A stretch of DNA of 49,204 nucleotides from Caldithrix abyssi DSM 13497 (GCA_945865405.1 CAMBDS010000020.1:1-49204), one strand, 5' to 3'; positions 34,384 to 43,047 are shown, counted from the stretch's first letter. Program-made: numbers and translations. Notes: a model not told the origin generated them from the sequence alone.

Positions 34384-35910
34384 CTATGGCCTGATCGGCA
34401 CGAACGTCCTTCTACCTTGTCTTTCTACCCAGAATGGAATCGCTTTCGTGCGATCCTTCAGTTTATCCGAGGCGGCCTTGAAATCTCCCACGCTCGCAAT
34501 CTCCATCCCACCAATCTCAACGATGATATCTCCCGCCTCGATTAAGCCCTCTGCAGGCGAGTCTGGCACAACGGTCACTACCAAAGCGCCATCCTGATCC
34601 TGAATGCCCATACGTTGCCCGTGAGCCCCATCAGTGGGCACTACCTGAATACCGAGCCAAAGCTCCTCACCCTTCATGCGTGGGTTGGAGTTGGCGTTCT
34701 TCATGTAGTCCTTGCGATCTGCCAGCGTGAAGTTCAGATCCCTCCGTTTGCCGTCCCGCAAGACGACCATGCTAAGCTTGCTGTCCGGCGGATGATCCGC
34801 TACCCGGAAGCGAAAGTCAGAAACTGTTTCGACTCTGTTGCCATCCATCTCGAGGATCACATCGCCGCCCTCAAGACCACCCTTGTCAGCGGGAGTGTCT
34901 GCCTGAATCGACTCGACAAATACACCTTTGATAGACTCATCAAGTCCGAGTGCTTCGCGCTTCACTTCCTCAAGTTCCCCCGGCACAACCCCCAGATAGC
35001 CACGCTTCACTTCGCCAGAGGCTAACAATTGTTGGGTGATTTTACTGGCGAGATTGATCGGAATAGCAAATCCGATTCCCTGTCCTTCAGCGTTGATCGC
35101 CGTGTTTATACCGATCACTTCACCGCGGATATTGACCAGAGGACCACCAGAATTGCCAAAGTTTATCGAAGCGTCCGTCTGGATGAAATCCTGATAAGAA
35201 GGCCCTTCTTCGCCACCGATTCTCAAATTCGAGCGGCCACGGGCACTGATTACCCCTACAGTGACCGTCCAATCAAGCCCGAAAGGGTTCCCCACGGCAA
35301 TCGCCCAGTCGCCGATGTGGATGTTATCCGAATTGCCAAGTTTGGCGACCAGTTCGGGCGGAAAGTGTTTATCGACTTTCAAGAGAGCGACATCTGTCTC
35401 CGGGTCGGCGCCGATTAGCTTTGCCGAAAGTTCCGACTTATCGGAAAATTTGACCTTGATGTCGTCGGCGTCGGAAACGACGTGATTGTTGGTCAGGATC
35501 AACCCGTCCTGACTAATCAGCATCCCCGACCCACCGGAGGTAACACGCGGCATGCGTTGCGGTCGTTGGCCACCCCTTCCGGGAGGTTCACCGAAAAGCG
35601 GCCCCATATCAAACATGTCGAATGGAACTGCGGGGTGATTCGTTAATTTTTTTTCTGCCGTAATGTTGACCACCACTGGCATGACTGTCTCAGCAACCCT
35701 GACGAACGGGCTACGGCCTTGACTGTCGATAAGCGGAATATCTGCATCAGCTAATGCTGTCGTGGATGAAGCTGGCAATATTTTGGGACCTGCAACGAGT
35801 TGCGTTGGCATATCCCATCCAGTCGCAAGCATGAATCCGGCCGATATGCATACGGTGGCAAATCCGATCGTAGCTATCAATCTTTGCGGTTTTCCATTTA
35901 ATGGAATCAT
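34384..35910 (-). CDS. HtrA/DegP-family periplasmic serine protease
   Basis: A 508-residue trypsin-like protease with an N-terminal hydrophobic segment (about 10-30), a chymotrypsin fold (about 75-290) with catalytic His 143 (LTNNHVVSD), Asp 173 (DPETDVALLK) and Ser 254 (GNSGGPL), and two PDZ domains (about 295-385 and 410-500). It degrades or refolds damaged envelope proteins. The linker after the signal is Pro/Gly/Arg rich (GEPPGRGGQRPQRMPR). Flanked by its own terminator, so probably monocistronic. Which of DegP, DegQ or DegS it corresponds to cannot be told from sequence alone. Confidence 0.95.
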   Translation of the reverse strand: MIPLNGKPQRLIATIGFATVCISAGFMLATGWDMPTQLVAGPKILPASSTTALADADIPLIDSQGRSPFVRVAETVMPVVVNITAEKKLTNHPAVPFDMFDMGPLFGEPPGRGGQRPQRMPRVTSGGSGMLISQDGLILTNNHVVSDADDIKVKFSDKSELSAKLIGADPETDVALLKVDKHFPPELVAKLGNSDNIHIGDWAIAVGNPFGLDWTVTVGVISARGRSNLRIGGEEGPSYQDFIQTDASINFGNSGGPLVNIRGEVIGINTAINAEGQGIGFAIPINLASKITQQLLASGEVKRGYLGVVPGELEEVKREALGLDESIKGVFVESIQADTPADKGGLEGGDVILEMDGNRVETVSDFRFRVADHPPDSKLSMVVLRDGKRRDLNFTLADRKDYMKNANSNPRMKGEELWLGIQVVPTDGAHGQRMGIQDQDGALVVTVVPDSPAEGLIEAGDIIVEIGGMEIASVGDFKAASDKLKDRTKAIPFWVERQGRRTFVPIRP

Positions 35911-35963
35911 CTAACAAACCTGTAAGTGACTTGAAATTATCTTGTTGATCTTCGCCTATTAAT

Positions 35964-35991
35964 GCCCGCGGGGTGTAAGAACCTCGCGGGC
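35964..35991. terminator. hairpin after the coiled-coil gene
   Basis: GCCCGCGGGG pairs with CCTCGCGGGC with a single mismatch and a 7- to 8-nt loop. It lies about 100 bp past the stop of the minus-strand gene ending at 36089 and before htrA. The flank TTAATA is only weakly U-rich. Confidence 0.45.
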
Positions 35992-36088
35992 CGGTTAATA
36001 GAAAGACGTTCAGATAGGCGGGGTTGTTCCCGTAAATGTTGAGGAGGGTCGAGTCAGGCGGTAATATTAATTTGAATCTCTGTTCCAG

Positions 36089-36580
36089 CTATCCAGGCTT
36101 TTTCACAGTTTTGGCAGCTGGTTTTCTGGCTGGAGGCTTCTTAGCCGCGACAGGAGCTGCTGGCTTTGCAGGTGCAGCGGCAGGCTTCTTGGGAGCCTCT
36201 TTGGGGGTTGGAGGCGGTGCCGGACGAGGCGCGGAAGCGGCAGCTGGCTTGGGAGACGGCTTGCGTCGACTACGAATTTCATCGACATTTCGAGCTATCT
36301 CTGCCCGTTTGGAATCGATCTGCGCCTCGAGATCACCAATGTTGGCAATCCTCTTTCTGACTTCACCATCATCAAGCGGATTATACGGCGCATCGGATCG
36401 ACATATCTGCAAGACGATGTCGCCAATGTCGTGTTTATTCCTGTCAATCTTTCGGTTCAAGTTCAAAATATCGAACTTTAGCTTCCCGACAACGGCTTGC
36501 TCTTCAGTAAAATCGGCTGCGGCGTTCGATACCTCGATCAGCCGGGTTTTTAGTTTATCCCAAAAATCACTTTTTGGCAT
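36089..36580 (-). CDS. coiled-coil protein with Lys/Ala/Pro-rich histone H1-like tail
   Basis: A 163-residue protein without a signal peptide. Residues 1-103 are helical and charged (KSDFWDKLKTRLIEVSNAAA, NLNRKIDRNKHDIGDIVLQI), with heptad character. Residues 104-163 are a low-complexity KPAAAPAKPAAP-type tail resembling eukaryotic H1 tails and bacterial H1-like DNA-binding proteins. The overall charge of the tail is strongly positive, which suggests binding of DNA, RNA or another polyanion, but I recognise no family. It is divergent from the YfhO-like gene across a 325-bp intergenic region and has a candidate promoter. Confidence 0.75.
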   Translation of the reverse strand: MPKSDFWDKLKTRLIEVSNAAADFTEEQAVVGKLKFDILNLNRKIDRNKHDIGDIVLQICRSDAPYNPLDDGEVRKRIANIGDLEAQIDSKRAEIARNVDEIRSRRKPSPKPAAASAPRPAPPPTPKEAPKKPAAAPAKPAAPVAAKKPPARKPAAKTVKKPG

Positions 36581-36621
36581 TTACGACCTCTCTTCACGTT
36601 TGTTTACTTTCGACAGATCTC

Positions 36622-36651
36622 AATATACAATTTCGAGAGCCGCTTTCGCAA
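36622..36651 (-). promoter_or_regulatory. candidate promoter of the coiled-coil gene
   Basis: On the minus strand TTGCGA (36646-36651), 18 bp, TATATT (36622-36627), about 40 bp before the start codon at 36580. Confidence 0.4.
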
Positions 36652-36832
36652 ACGCTCAGACGAGTTGAGTGCTTAAAAAAGATTAAGAATTATTCGCTCA
36701 ATTGCAATCTCATCATTTGAGGTGGATCAAACGGCAACCATGTAGAACCAACTAAATCGATTATGCAGAAGAGTAGACTTCATCATTCCAATAAGTTTTA
36801 GATTTATCATGTCCCTTTTCAACCGTCTCATT
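36652..36832. other. divergent intergenic core
   Basis: AT-rich sequence between the two divergent candidate promoters. No gene, strong hairpin or repeat is seen. Confidence 0.4.
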
Positions 36833-36861
36833 TTGCTTTATCGGCAATCCTCCCCTATATT
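36833..36861 (+). promoter_or_regulatory. candidate promoter of the YfhO-like gene
   Basis: TTGCTT (36833-36838), 17 bp, TATATT (36856-36861), 44 bp before ATG 36906. Confidence 0.45.
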
Positions 36862-36905
36862 TTCGGGAAAGAGTCACTTTCGTTTTTAGTCGGGATAATT
36901 TCCAA

Positions 36906-39605
36906 ATGGCAAAACTGAAACGGACAGAGAAACCCGTTGCCCAGCCAACCAAGCCTGATAGCCCGTCCGCGCCTGCCGGATTGATTCAGCAGTTCTGGGC
37001 TGACCATCGTGGGGCATTAATCCCGCTGGCAGGACTTTATCTTCTGATTGCGATCTTTTTTGCCCCGGTTGTCTTTCAAGGAAAAAATCTCTCGCCGGCG
37101 GCTGATATGGTTGCCGCGGCAGGAATGTATAAGATGGGCGAAGAGGCTATCGCGTCGGGTAATTTCCCGCTCTGGAATCCGACCCTGTTCTCTGGTTTGC
37201 CGATGTTTGCCAGCCTCCAGTATGCGCTATTCGTCTATCCTCCCGAATACCTTATCCGCTTTTTCAGCCACATTTTCGGCGGGGGAAACTACCGCATCTG
37301 GCTCTTTCATTACCTGATCGCCGGATTTCTCGCCTATCTGTTGGCAAGGCATTACAAATGCGGTCGCCTCGCTTCATGGCTGACTGGAGTCGCTTACGGA
37401 TTTTCGCCGCAGTTGATCGTCCTTGCCGATGTCGGGCACGGCTCGAAATTGATGGCGATGACCTGGCTGCCGCTGATCTGGCTACTCCTCGAACGATTAA
37501 GAGCGAAACCATCAGTCGGCAGAATGGCGGCCCTCGGAGCGGCTTTCGCCGTCGTGATTCTCGCCCTGCATCCGCAGGTTGCCGCCTACGGGGCGATGCT
37601 GATGGGGCTTTACCTCGTCTATTGGGGTGTGGCGGCCGTTAGAGAATCTGCAGGAAAGGGCAAACTTAAATCCCCGGCAACCGATTATCTGACCCATGAT
37701 GTTAGCGGCACGCTAAAATCGCCCACTAAGGAATACCTCACCCCTGATAGTAGTGGAAGACTGAAATCACCTGCATCTGAGTATCTCACTCCCGAAGGTG
37801 GCTTCCCGGCAAGTTCCGCGCTCCCCGCGTGGGGAAAATTAATCGGCTGGTTCAGTGGCGCAATGGTTCTCTCCCTGATGATCTCGGCAATTCTCTGGCT
37901 CTCTGTCCTTGACTATGCTCGTTTCTCTACTCGCGGTGGCATTGGTGGCGGAGATGCAGTCTCGACGGGTGGGGGGGTTTCCTGGGAGTATGCCACCGGC
38001 TGGAGTTTCCATCCTCTCGAGTCCCTCACCTACATTCAGCCTTATTTTTATGGTTTTGGCAACGAAACCTACTGGGGTACGGTCGGCACGCCCGATGGCA
38101 CACCATTCACTCACAACCCGATGTATTTTGGTGTTGTGGTCTTGCTTCTGGCGATCATTGCCATGACGTTGACCCCTCGCAAGGTTTGGGGCTTTGCCTT
38201 GACATTAGCGCTCGCGGCATGGGCGCTCTCGTGGGGTAAGTATTTTCCGATCCTGTACGGCCCTTTTTACCACATTCTCCCGATGTTCAATAAGTTCCGC
38301 GCGCCGGTCATGGGACAGATATTGTTACTCTTACCAATGGCGTTGTTGGCCGGGGTGGGGCTTGAGGCGCTGATTAAACGTATCAGAGAGGGGAGTCTAT
38401 CCAAATCCTACATCAAGGTCATCGGAATTCTAGCCGGAATAATGGTATTGCGAGGCATCTTGACGATGTCGGATGGTTTCGTGAAAATGGTCTATGCCAC
38501 CATCGCTAATTTCGTCAGACCCGGCACCGACCCACGACTTCTTGATGCTGCCCGCGCACTTGCCCAGCCGGACCTTGTGCGGATTTCGTTCCTGCTTGCG
38601 ATATTGTTTGGGTTAATCTGGGCGGCAAGCCGAAAGAAAATCCCCGCGACGGCACTTAGTGGTGTCATCATTATCGCCCTGCTTGTTGACCTCTGGCCCA
38701 TTAACACCAAATTGGTGACTTTCACCGCGCCATCATCGGTCGAAGCCCTTTTCCAACCGGAAGGGGTCGTTAAGCGCCTCCAGAAGGATACCGAAAAGTA
38801 CCGCATTGCCCCTCTCGACAACCGTTACAAACCGGCGAACTGGTGGAGTTACTTCGGCATCGAGTCTGTCGGCGGATATTTCGGCGCTAAGCCAGGCGCT
38901 TACCAGAAACTGATGACCGCGGCAGGCCTTGAGACGTGGGACTGCGCCTTCCGCAACCCGAAGGTTCTCGATGTGTTGAACGTGAAATATGTCATCCTGA
39001 CACTGCCCCTTGATTACCTTTTTGGTGAATTGGAGAAACAAGGCCACGGAGCCGCTGCCCGTCCAGCCAACCAATGGCAGATCGAACTCATGCCGCGCGA
39101 AAACCGCCCCGGTGCCGGACCGTTCATGTACCGCAATACGTCAGTACTTCCGCGAGCCCGCCTTGTAGGTGAATTCCGCGTTATCCCCGACGTCGATGCA
39201 ACCATCGCCGAAATGGTCAACGGAAGAACTTGGGAACCGGCACGCGAAGCCCTTCTCGATAAGGAGCCATCTGTCAGACCGGAACCTGGCGGTGACGGGA
39301 GCGTGAAAATAGATGAGTACCTCGCCGAACGTATCACTTTGTCAGCAACTTTGCCTTTCCCCAAATTGCTCGTACTCGCCGATGAGTACTACACATCGGG
39401 CTGGACGGTCACTATTGATGGAGTAAAGGGGGAAATATTACGAGCAGATGGGGTCCTTCGTGGGGTTGCGCTTCCGGCAGGTGACCACAAAATCGTCTTC
39501 GCTTTCCGTCCCAAACTCTTTTACGCCGGGCTTTGGACGAGTCTTATATCGTTACTTCTCGTCATCGGGATTGGCGTTGCCGCCGTTATGAAAAGACGTC
39601 AATAG
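36906..39605 (+). CDS. YfhO-like polytopic membrane protein
   Basis: An 899-residue membrane protein with about 12-13 helices, a first periplasmic loop containing DMVAAAGMYKMGEEAIASGNFPLWNP in part (acidic residue after the first helix, as in GT-C enzymes), and a soluble C-terminal beta-rich domain (about 640-860) ending in one more helix. This layout matches the YfhO family, linked in Gram-positives to sugar transfer onto wall polymers or lipids. A 140-bp stretch at 37665-37805 encodes three tandem copies of a 16-residue motif in a loop after about residue 253. The role in this organism is unknown. Confidence 0.75.
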   Translation: MAKLKRTEKPVAQPTKPDSPSAPAGLIQQFWADHRGALIPLAGLYLLIAIFFAPVVFQGKNLSPAADMVAAAGMYKMGEEAIASGNFPLWNPTLFSGLPMFASLQYALFVYPPEYLIRFFSHIFGGGNYRIWLFHYLIAGFLAYLLARHYKCGRLASWLTGVAYGFSPQLIVLADVGHGSKLMAMTWLPLIWLLLERLRAKPSVGRMAALGAAFAVVILALHPQVAAYGAMLMGLYLVYWGVAAVRESAGKGKLKSPATDYLTHDVSGTLKSPTKEYLTPDSSGRLKSPASEYLTPEGGFPASSALPAWGKLIGWFSGAMVLSLMISAILWLSVLDYARFSTRGGIGGGDAVSTGGGVSWEYATGWSFHPLESLTYIQPYFYGFGNETYWGTVGTPDGTPFTHNPMYFGVVVLLLAIIAMTLTPRKVWGFALTLALAAWALSWGKYFPILYGPFYHILPMFNKFRAPVMGQILLLLPMALLAGVGLEALIKRIREGSLSKSYIKVIGILAGIMVLRGILTMSDGFVKMVYATIANFVRPGTDPRLLDAARALAQPDLVRISFLLAILFGLIWAASRKKIPATALSGVIIIALLVDLWPINTKLVTFTAPSSVEALFQPEGVVKRLQKDTEKYRIAPLDNRYKPANWWSYFGIESVGGYFGAKPGAYQKLMTAAGLETWDCAFRNPKVLDVLNVKYVILTLPLDYLFGELEKQGHGAAARPANQWQIELMPRENRPGAGPFMYRNTSVLPRARLVGEFRVIPDVDATIAEMVNGRTWEPAREALLDKEPSVRPEPGGDGSVKIDEYLAERITLSATLPFPKLLVLADEYYTSGWTVTIDGVKGEILRADGVLRGVALPAGDHKIVFAFRPKLFYAGLWTSLISLLLVIGIGVAAVMKRRQ
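37665..37805 (+). repeat. three tandem 48-bp coding repeats in the YfhO-like gene
   Basis: Codes for LKSPATDYLTHDVSGT, LKSPTKEYLTPDSSGR and LKSPASEYLTPEGGF in series. The DNA copies differ at many codon third positions while LKSP-x-x-(D/E)YLT stays fixed, so the duplication is old and the peptide seems to have been kept by selection. Confidence 0.85.
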
Positions 39606-39640
39606 TGTTAACTTGGTGCTATCAAATTAGGAACAACATC

Positions 39641-40111
39641 ATGAACTTTCTTCGATCAACTCATCGTCGTATTTTGCCTGTCATTATCGGATTCGGTTTG
39701 CTTTCGGGATGTACAGGTTGCAATGACCCGACGCCACCGCGCGCCGATCCGATGCTGCTTGGCTTGAACATCTTTCTCTATCAGCACCCTCAGGAAGCGA
39801 ACGTCAACGAAAACGTTTACCTTGGCGGGCGTCTGAATGATCGTCAGGGAGTTGCCCAAGGGAACGCCAGAGTCACCTTCTCGTTAGAGCCAGATTCTGT
39901 CGGTGATGTCACGGCTTTTGCAGTCACCAACCCTGACTCAGCAACAGGCTTTGAGACACGGGTCACATTCATTGGCAGAAGACCCGGAGTCGCGCTAATT
40001 ACCGGACAAGTTTTGGAGGGCCAGGAGGTCCTTGGCCGCGACACCGTCCGCATCAGGGTCCGTGATCCGATTAATGGGTTACATCCGGGATCGGATTTTT
40101 TGCCCCACTGA
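39641..40111 (+). CDS. small Ig-like lipoprotein
   Basis: The start is ATG 39641 with TAGGA 8 nt upstream, giving 156 residues; a longer in-frame reading would overlap the previous gene. Residues 1-24 are a lipoprotein signal with lipobox LLSGC (Cys 24). The rest resembles one Big_1-like Ig unit (GGRLNDRQGVAQGNARVTFS, RRPGVALITGQV), similar in style to the units of the giant lipoprotein at 16089-19559. Thirty-five bases separate it from the YfhO-like gene, so co-transcription is likely. Function unknown. Confidence 0.75.
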   Translation: MNFLRSTHRRILPVIIGFGLLSGCTGCNDPTPPRADPMLLGLNIFLYQHPQEANVNENVYLGGRLNDRQGVAQGNARVTFSLEPDSVGDVTAFAVTNPDSATGFETRVTFIGRRPGVALITGQVLEGQEVLGRDTVRIRVRDPINGLHPGSDFLPH

Positions 40112-40196
40112 CACAAGAATCGATTCTGTCGCCCACAGCGCATGAAGCCATCGTATCACCTTGCCAAACGTAAAGTACAGGAATTCGGAAATTTTC

Positions 40197-40949
40197 ATGG
40201 ACGAACTTAAAAATCGCGTCGCATTGGTCACCGGTTCATCGCGAGGTATTGGGCGGGCCATAGCATTGAGACTTGCCGAACACGGCGTTCATCTGGTTAT
40301 CAACTATCTCCGCAAGAAGTCGGAAGCAGAACTGACTGCCAAAGAGATTCGTAAACACGGAGTCAAATGCCTTGTCGTTAAGGCGAACGTCGCCGTAGAT
40401 GAGGAAGTCTTCGCGATGTTCGAGGAAATTGACAAAGAATTTGCCAGACTCGATATTTTGATTTCCAACGCCGCTTCAGGGGTCCTTAAACCCTCATTTC
40501 AGCTCACTACCAAGCATTGGGATTGGGCGATGAACATCAACGCGCGTGCTCTCCTGCCTTTATCGCAAGGTGCCGCCAAGTTGATGCCCCAAGGTGGTCA
40601 CATTATTGCAGTATCAAGCCTTGGAGCTGTACGGGCAATTGCAAATTACGCCGCAGTCGGATCTTCGAAGGGCGCTCTTGAATCGCTCGTAAGACACCTT
40701 GCAGTTGAGATGGGCCCGTGCGGAATCAATGTGAATGTCGTTCAGGCTGGAGCGGTTGATACTGAAGCCCTGAAGCACTTCCCGAACCGTGAAGAAATCC
40801 TGGAAAACACAAGACAGCGAGTTCCTATGGGCAGATTGTTGACGCCTGAAGATGTCGCCGATGTCGTCATATTACTTTGTAGTGACAAGGCGCGCATGAT
40901 ACAGGGACAATCTATTGTCGTCGATGGCGGTTATTCGATCATGGCGTGA
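40197..40949 (+). CDS. fabL: enoyl-ACP reductase III (FabL-type SDR)
   Basis: A 250-residue short-chain dehydrogenase. The cofactor motif is TGSSRGIGRA (about 14-23), the NNAA-type motif is SNAASGV, and the catalytic Tyr-x6-Lys is in NYAAVGSSKGALE. The segments HWDWAMNINARAL and GAVDTEALKHFPNREE are those that mark Bacillus subtilis FabL, an NADPH-dependent enoyl-ACP reductase, rather than FabG. It would carry out the last step of each fatty acid elongation cycle. GGAA lies about 8 nt before the ATG. No other fatty acid synthesis genes are nearby; a general 3-oxoacyl reductase is the alternative. Confidence 0.8.
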   Translation: MDELKNRVALVTGSSRGIGRAIALRLAEHGVHLVINYLRKKSEAELTAKEIRKHGVKCLVVKANVAVDEEVFAMFEEIDKEFARLDILISNAASGVLKPSFQLTTKHWDWAMNINARALLPLSQGAAKLMPQGGHIIAVSSLGAVRAIANYAAVGSSKGALESLVRHLAVEMGPCGINVNVVQAGAVDTEALKHFPNREEILENTRQRVPMGRLLTPEDVADVVILLCSDKARMIQGQSIVVDGGYSIMA

Positions 40950-40960
40950 GTACGTCTAAA

Positions 40961-40988
40961 GTTGAAGGTTCAAAGTTGAAAGTTTAAG
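40961..40988. repeat. heptad array, four 7-nt units (inverted orientation)
   Basis: GTTGAAG, GTTCAAA, GTTGAAA, GTTTAAG. It lies 11 bp after the fabL stop and is inverted relative to the array at 41021-41048, so the two could pair in a transcript or extruded DNA. Confidence 0.85.
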
Positions 40989-41020
40989 TCTGACTTGCAG
41001 AAGGCCGGTCAACTTGATAC

Positions 41021-41048
41021 CTTTCACCTTGAACTTTTAACCTTAAAC
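41021..41048. repeat. heptad array, four 7-nt units, next to tRNA-Thr
   Basis: CTTTCAC, CTTGAAC, TTTTAAC, CTTAAAC, ending 6 bp before the first base of the tRNA gene. It may contain or replace the tRNA promoter. Confidence 0.85.
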
Positions 41049-41054
41049 TTTTTC

Positions 41055-41127
41055 GCCACTGTAGCTCAGATGGTAGAGCAGATCATTCGTAATGATCAGG
41101 TCGTTGGTTCGATTCCAATCAGTGGCT
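41055..41127 (+). tRNA. tRNA-Thr, anticodon CGT
   Basis: A full cloverleaf: acceptor GCCACTG / CAGTGGC (7 of 7 paired), D arm GCTCAGATGGTAGAGC, anticodon stem GATCA / TGATC with loop TTCGTAA (anticodon CGT, reading ACG threonine codons), short variable loop AGGTC, T arm GTTGG-TTCGATT-CCAAT with one G-U pair, discriminator T. CCA is not encoded. It stands alone; a longer plus-strand frame that spans it (from 40995) is not real there. Confidence 0.97.
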
Positions 41128-41140
41128 CACTTCTCCCTCA

Positions 41141-41166
41141 AGACCGGCTCACCGCCGGTCTTTCTA
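41141..41166 (+). terminator. terminator after tRNA-Thr
   Basis: AGACCGGC-TCACC-GCCGGTCT, an 8-bp perfect stem followed by TTCTAATTTT, 13 bp past the tRNA. Confidence 0.75.
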
Positions 41167-41258
41167 ATTTTACAACTAAACGGACTAAAGAATTTATACT
41201 TCCTGCCGATAATCTCTTAATAATTACTCCCAATAAACTTAAACCTATACATAATACT

Positions 41259-41846
41259 ATGTTTCCTGAAAGTGCTCTCGCCCATAGATGGATCGACCCA
41301 ATCGAAAGAGCCGGCGGCATCGGCGTCGAATTTGGTCCCGCCAGCCACAACCCTTTCGGCTTCAAAAACTGTATCTACGCCGACCGTGATATTGTCGTCG
41401 CCGATCCCTATTTTCAGGAACAGATGCGCCTTGCCGGGTCGGTCCAGCGTGTTGACCGCTACGCCTTTCTCGGTGAAGCACTTCCCTTCGATGACGGCTT
41501 CTTCAATTATGTGGCGTCAAGTCACGTCCTCGAACACATCTGGGATCTGCTCGGCTGTTTCGATGAGATGCGCCGCATCATGAGGCCAGGCGGCAAGATG
41601 GTGCATATACTGCCTCACGTTGACAGGACTTGGGATAAAGGCACCCCTCTGACGACCTTGAATGAGCTTCGTGACCGCAACAAGCCCGGCGTCGAAAACC
41701 CGCGCACCTACGGCCATCACAGCTTTTTCAACACCGAGTCATTCCTGAATATCGTCTCGACAATCCCCTACCTGACCATTGAAGACTTTCTTGACGCCGA
41801 CGACAAAGTTGGCAACGGCTTCCTCGTCGTCTTCAAGGTCGATTAG
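41259..41846 (+). CDS. class I SAM-dependent methyltransferase (Methyltransf_11-like)
   Basis: The start is ATG 41259, giving 195 residues; the frame is open further upstream but runs through the tRNA. The N-terminal part has GIGVEFGPASHNPF, in the place of the SAM-binding loop, and YADRDIVVADPYF; the middle LPFDDGFFNYVASSHVLEH followed by RRIMRPGGKMVHILP is the usual motif IV-V region of Methyltransf_11 enzymes. Substrate unknown. The gene lies between the tRNA terminator and a strong terminator, so is probably monocistronic. Confidence 0.85.
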   Translation: MFPESALAHRWIDPIERAGGIGVEFGPASHNPFGFKNCIYADRDIVVADPYFQEQMRLAGSVQRVDRYAFLGEALPFDDGFFNYVASSHVLEHIWDLLGCFDEMRRIMRPGGKMVHILPHVDRTWDKGTPLTTLNELRDRNKPGVENPRTYGHHSFFNTESFLNIVSTIPYLTIEDFLDADDKVGNGFLVVFKVD

Positions 41847-41878
41847 CCCGCTTTCATCAACTGCTATCTCTTTCTATT

Positions 41879-41914
41879 GGGCGTCTGCTTAAGCGGACGC
41901 CCTCTCCGTTTTTG
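41879..41914 (+). terminator. terminator after the methyltransferase gene
   Basis: GGGCGTCTGC-TTAA-GCGGACGCCC, a 10-bp stem with one G-U pair, followed by TCTCCGTTTTTG; 33 bp after the stop. Confidence 0.8.
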
Positions 41915-41988
41915 TTTCGCTAAAGTTTGTGCTAAATTGGTTCAGGTATGAATCCGATTCCAATCCACAAGCCTAAAGCAAATTCCTT

Positions 41989-43047
41989 ATGTCCGATCAG
42001 AAATCGTCTTATCTCGCGCTCGTCCTGAAGCAATTCCGGCGCAACAAGCTCGCCGTAGCCGCTCTTTGGTTCGTTGCGGCACTGGTAATTGTCGCACTCG
42101 GAGCCGACTTTCTCGCTAACGACCGCCCTCTCGTGATGGCTTACGATGGAGGAATCTACTTTCCGGTGGTGAAAGGACTCCTCGTCGATAACGGCATTGG
42201 AACTTTCCCCGCTGAGTTCCGCAACAAGAAGTTCAAGCGCATCGTCGAAATGGATCAATCTTCTTCTGCCGACCCAACAGACACGAAAAAAGTCTCCTTC
42301 GTCCTCTTCCCGCCGATCCCTTTCAGCCCGAACGACTTCGACCTGAACGCCATCATCCAGCCTCCCTCAGCACGCCACTGGCTCGGCACCGATGACACAG
42401 GTCGCGACCTCGCCAGCCGCCTTGTTCATGGTACTCGCATTAGCCTTTCGATAGGCCTTGTCGCCGTTTCGATCTACATCACCATCGGCGTCATTCTCGG
42501 CAGTCTCGCCGGATATTTTGGTGGCTGGATCGACATAACGATTTCCCGCGTCATCGAATTGATGATTTGCTTTCCCGTCTTTTTCCTCATTCTTGCTATC
42601 GTCGCTTACTTGCCGCAGTCGATTTACAACATCATGATTGTGATCGGCGTGACCGGCTGGGCTGGAGTCGCCCGCCTTGTCCGAGGGGAATTCCTCCGCA
42701 TGCGCGACATCGATTATGTCCAAGCGGCACGGGCGCTTGGCTTCCCCACATCTCGAATCATCTTCAGGCACATCCTCCCCAACGCCCTTGCCCCGGTCTT
42801 CGTCTCGGCAACATTTGGCGTAGCAGTCGCGATCCTCACTGAGTCGAGCCTCTCTTTCCTCGGCTTCGGCGTCCCACCTAATGTCGCCTCGTGGGGGTCG
42901 ATCCTCGCTCAGGCGCGCATAATTCTTCCTGCTGGTTGGTGGATCACCACTTTCCCCGGACTGGCAATCTTCATGACTGTCACTGTCTTAAATCTGGTCG
43001 GCGAAGGTTTGCGCGACGCAATGGATCCGAGGCTGGCGAGAAGGTAA
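41989..43047 (+). CDS. OppC/DppC-type ABC transporter permease, orphan
   Basis: A 352-residue inner membrane permease. An N-terminal OppC_N segment (FRRNKLAVAALWFVAALVIV, about 16-36) is followed by a periplasmic insert of about 85 residues, then WLGTDDTGRDLASRLVHGTR, five helices, and the cytoplasmic EAA-like loop AARALG...HILPN. Peptide transporters need OppA, OppB, and ATPases OppD/F; none is adjacent, so the partners must be elsewhere or the gene has been separated from its operon. The large insert before the GTD motif is seen in some FCB and delta-proteobacterial relatives. Confidence 0.9.
   Translation: MSDQKSSYLALVLKQFRRNKLAVAALWFVAALVIVALGADFLANDRPLVMAYDGGIYFPVVKGLLVDNGIGTFPAEFRNKKFKRIVEMDQSSSADPTDTKKVSFVLFPPIPFSPNDFDLNAIIQPPSARHWLGTDDTGRDLASRLVHGTRISLSIGLVAVSIYITIGVILGSLAGYFGGWIDITISRVIELMICFPVFFLILAIVAYLPQSIYNIMIVIGVTGWAGVARLVRGEFLRMRDIDYVQAARALGFPTSRIIFRHILPNALAPVFVSATFGVAVAILTESSLSFLGFGVPPNVASWGSILAQARIILPAGWWITTFPGLAIFMTVTVLNLVGEGLRDAMDPRLARR

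Noticed and set aside
36036..36668. A 210-codon plus-strand frame opposite the coiled-coil gene
   Set aside because: Its Ala/Gly-rich composition is the mirror of the KPAA tail on the minus strand, which has a ribosome-site-bearing start and helical N-terminus.
40995..41258. An upstream extension of the methyltransferase frame
   Set aside because: It runs through a perfect tRNA-Thr gene and its terminator; the ATG at 41259 gives a normal protein.
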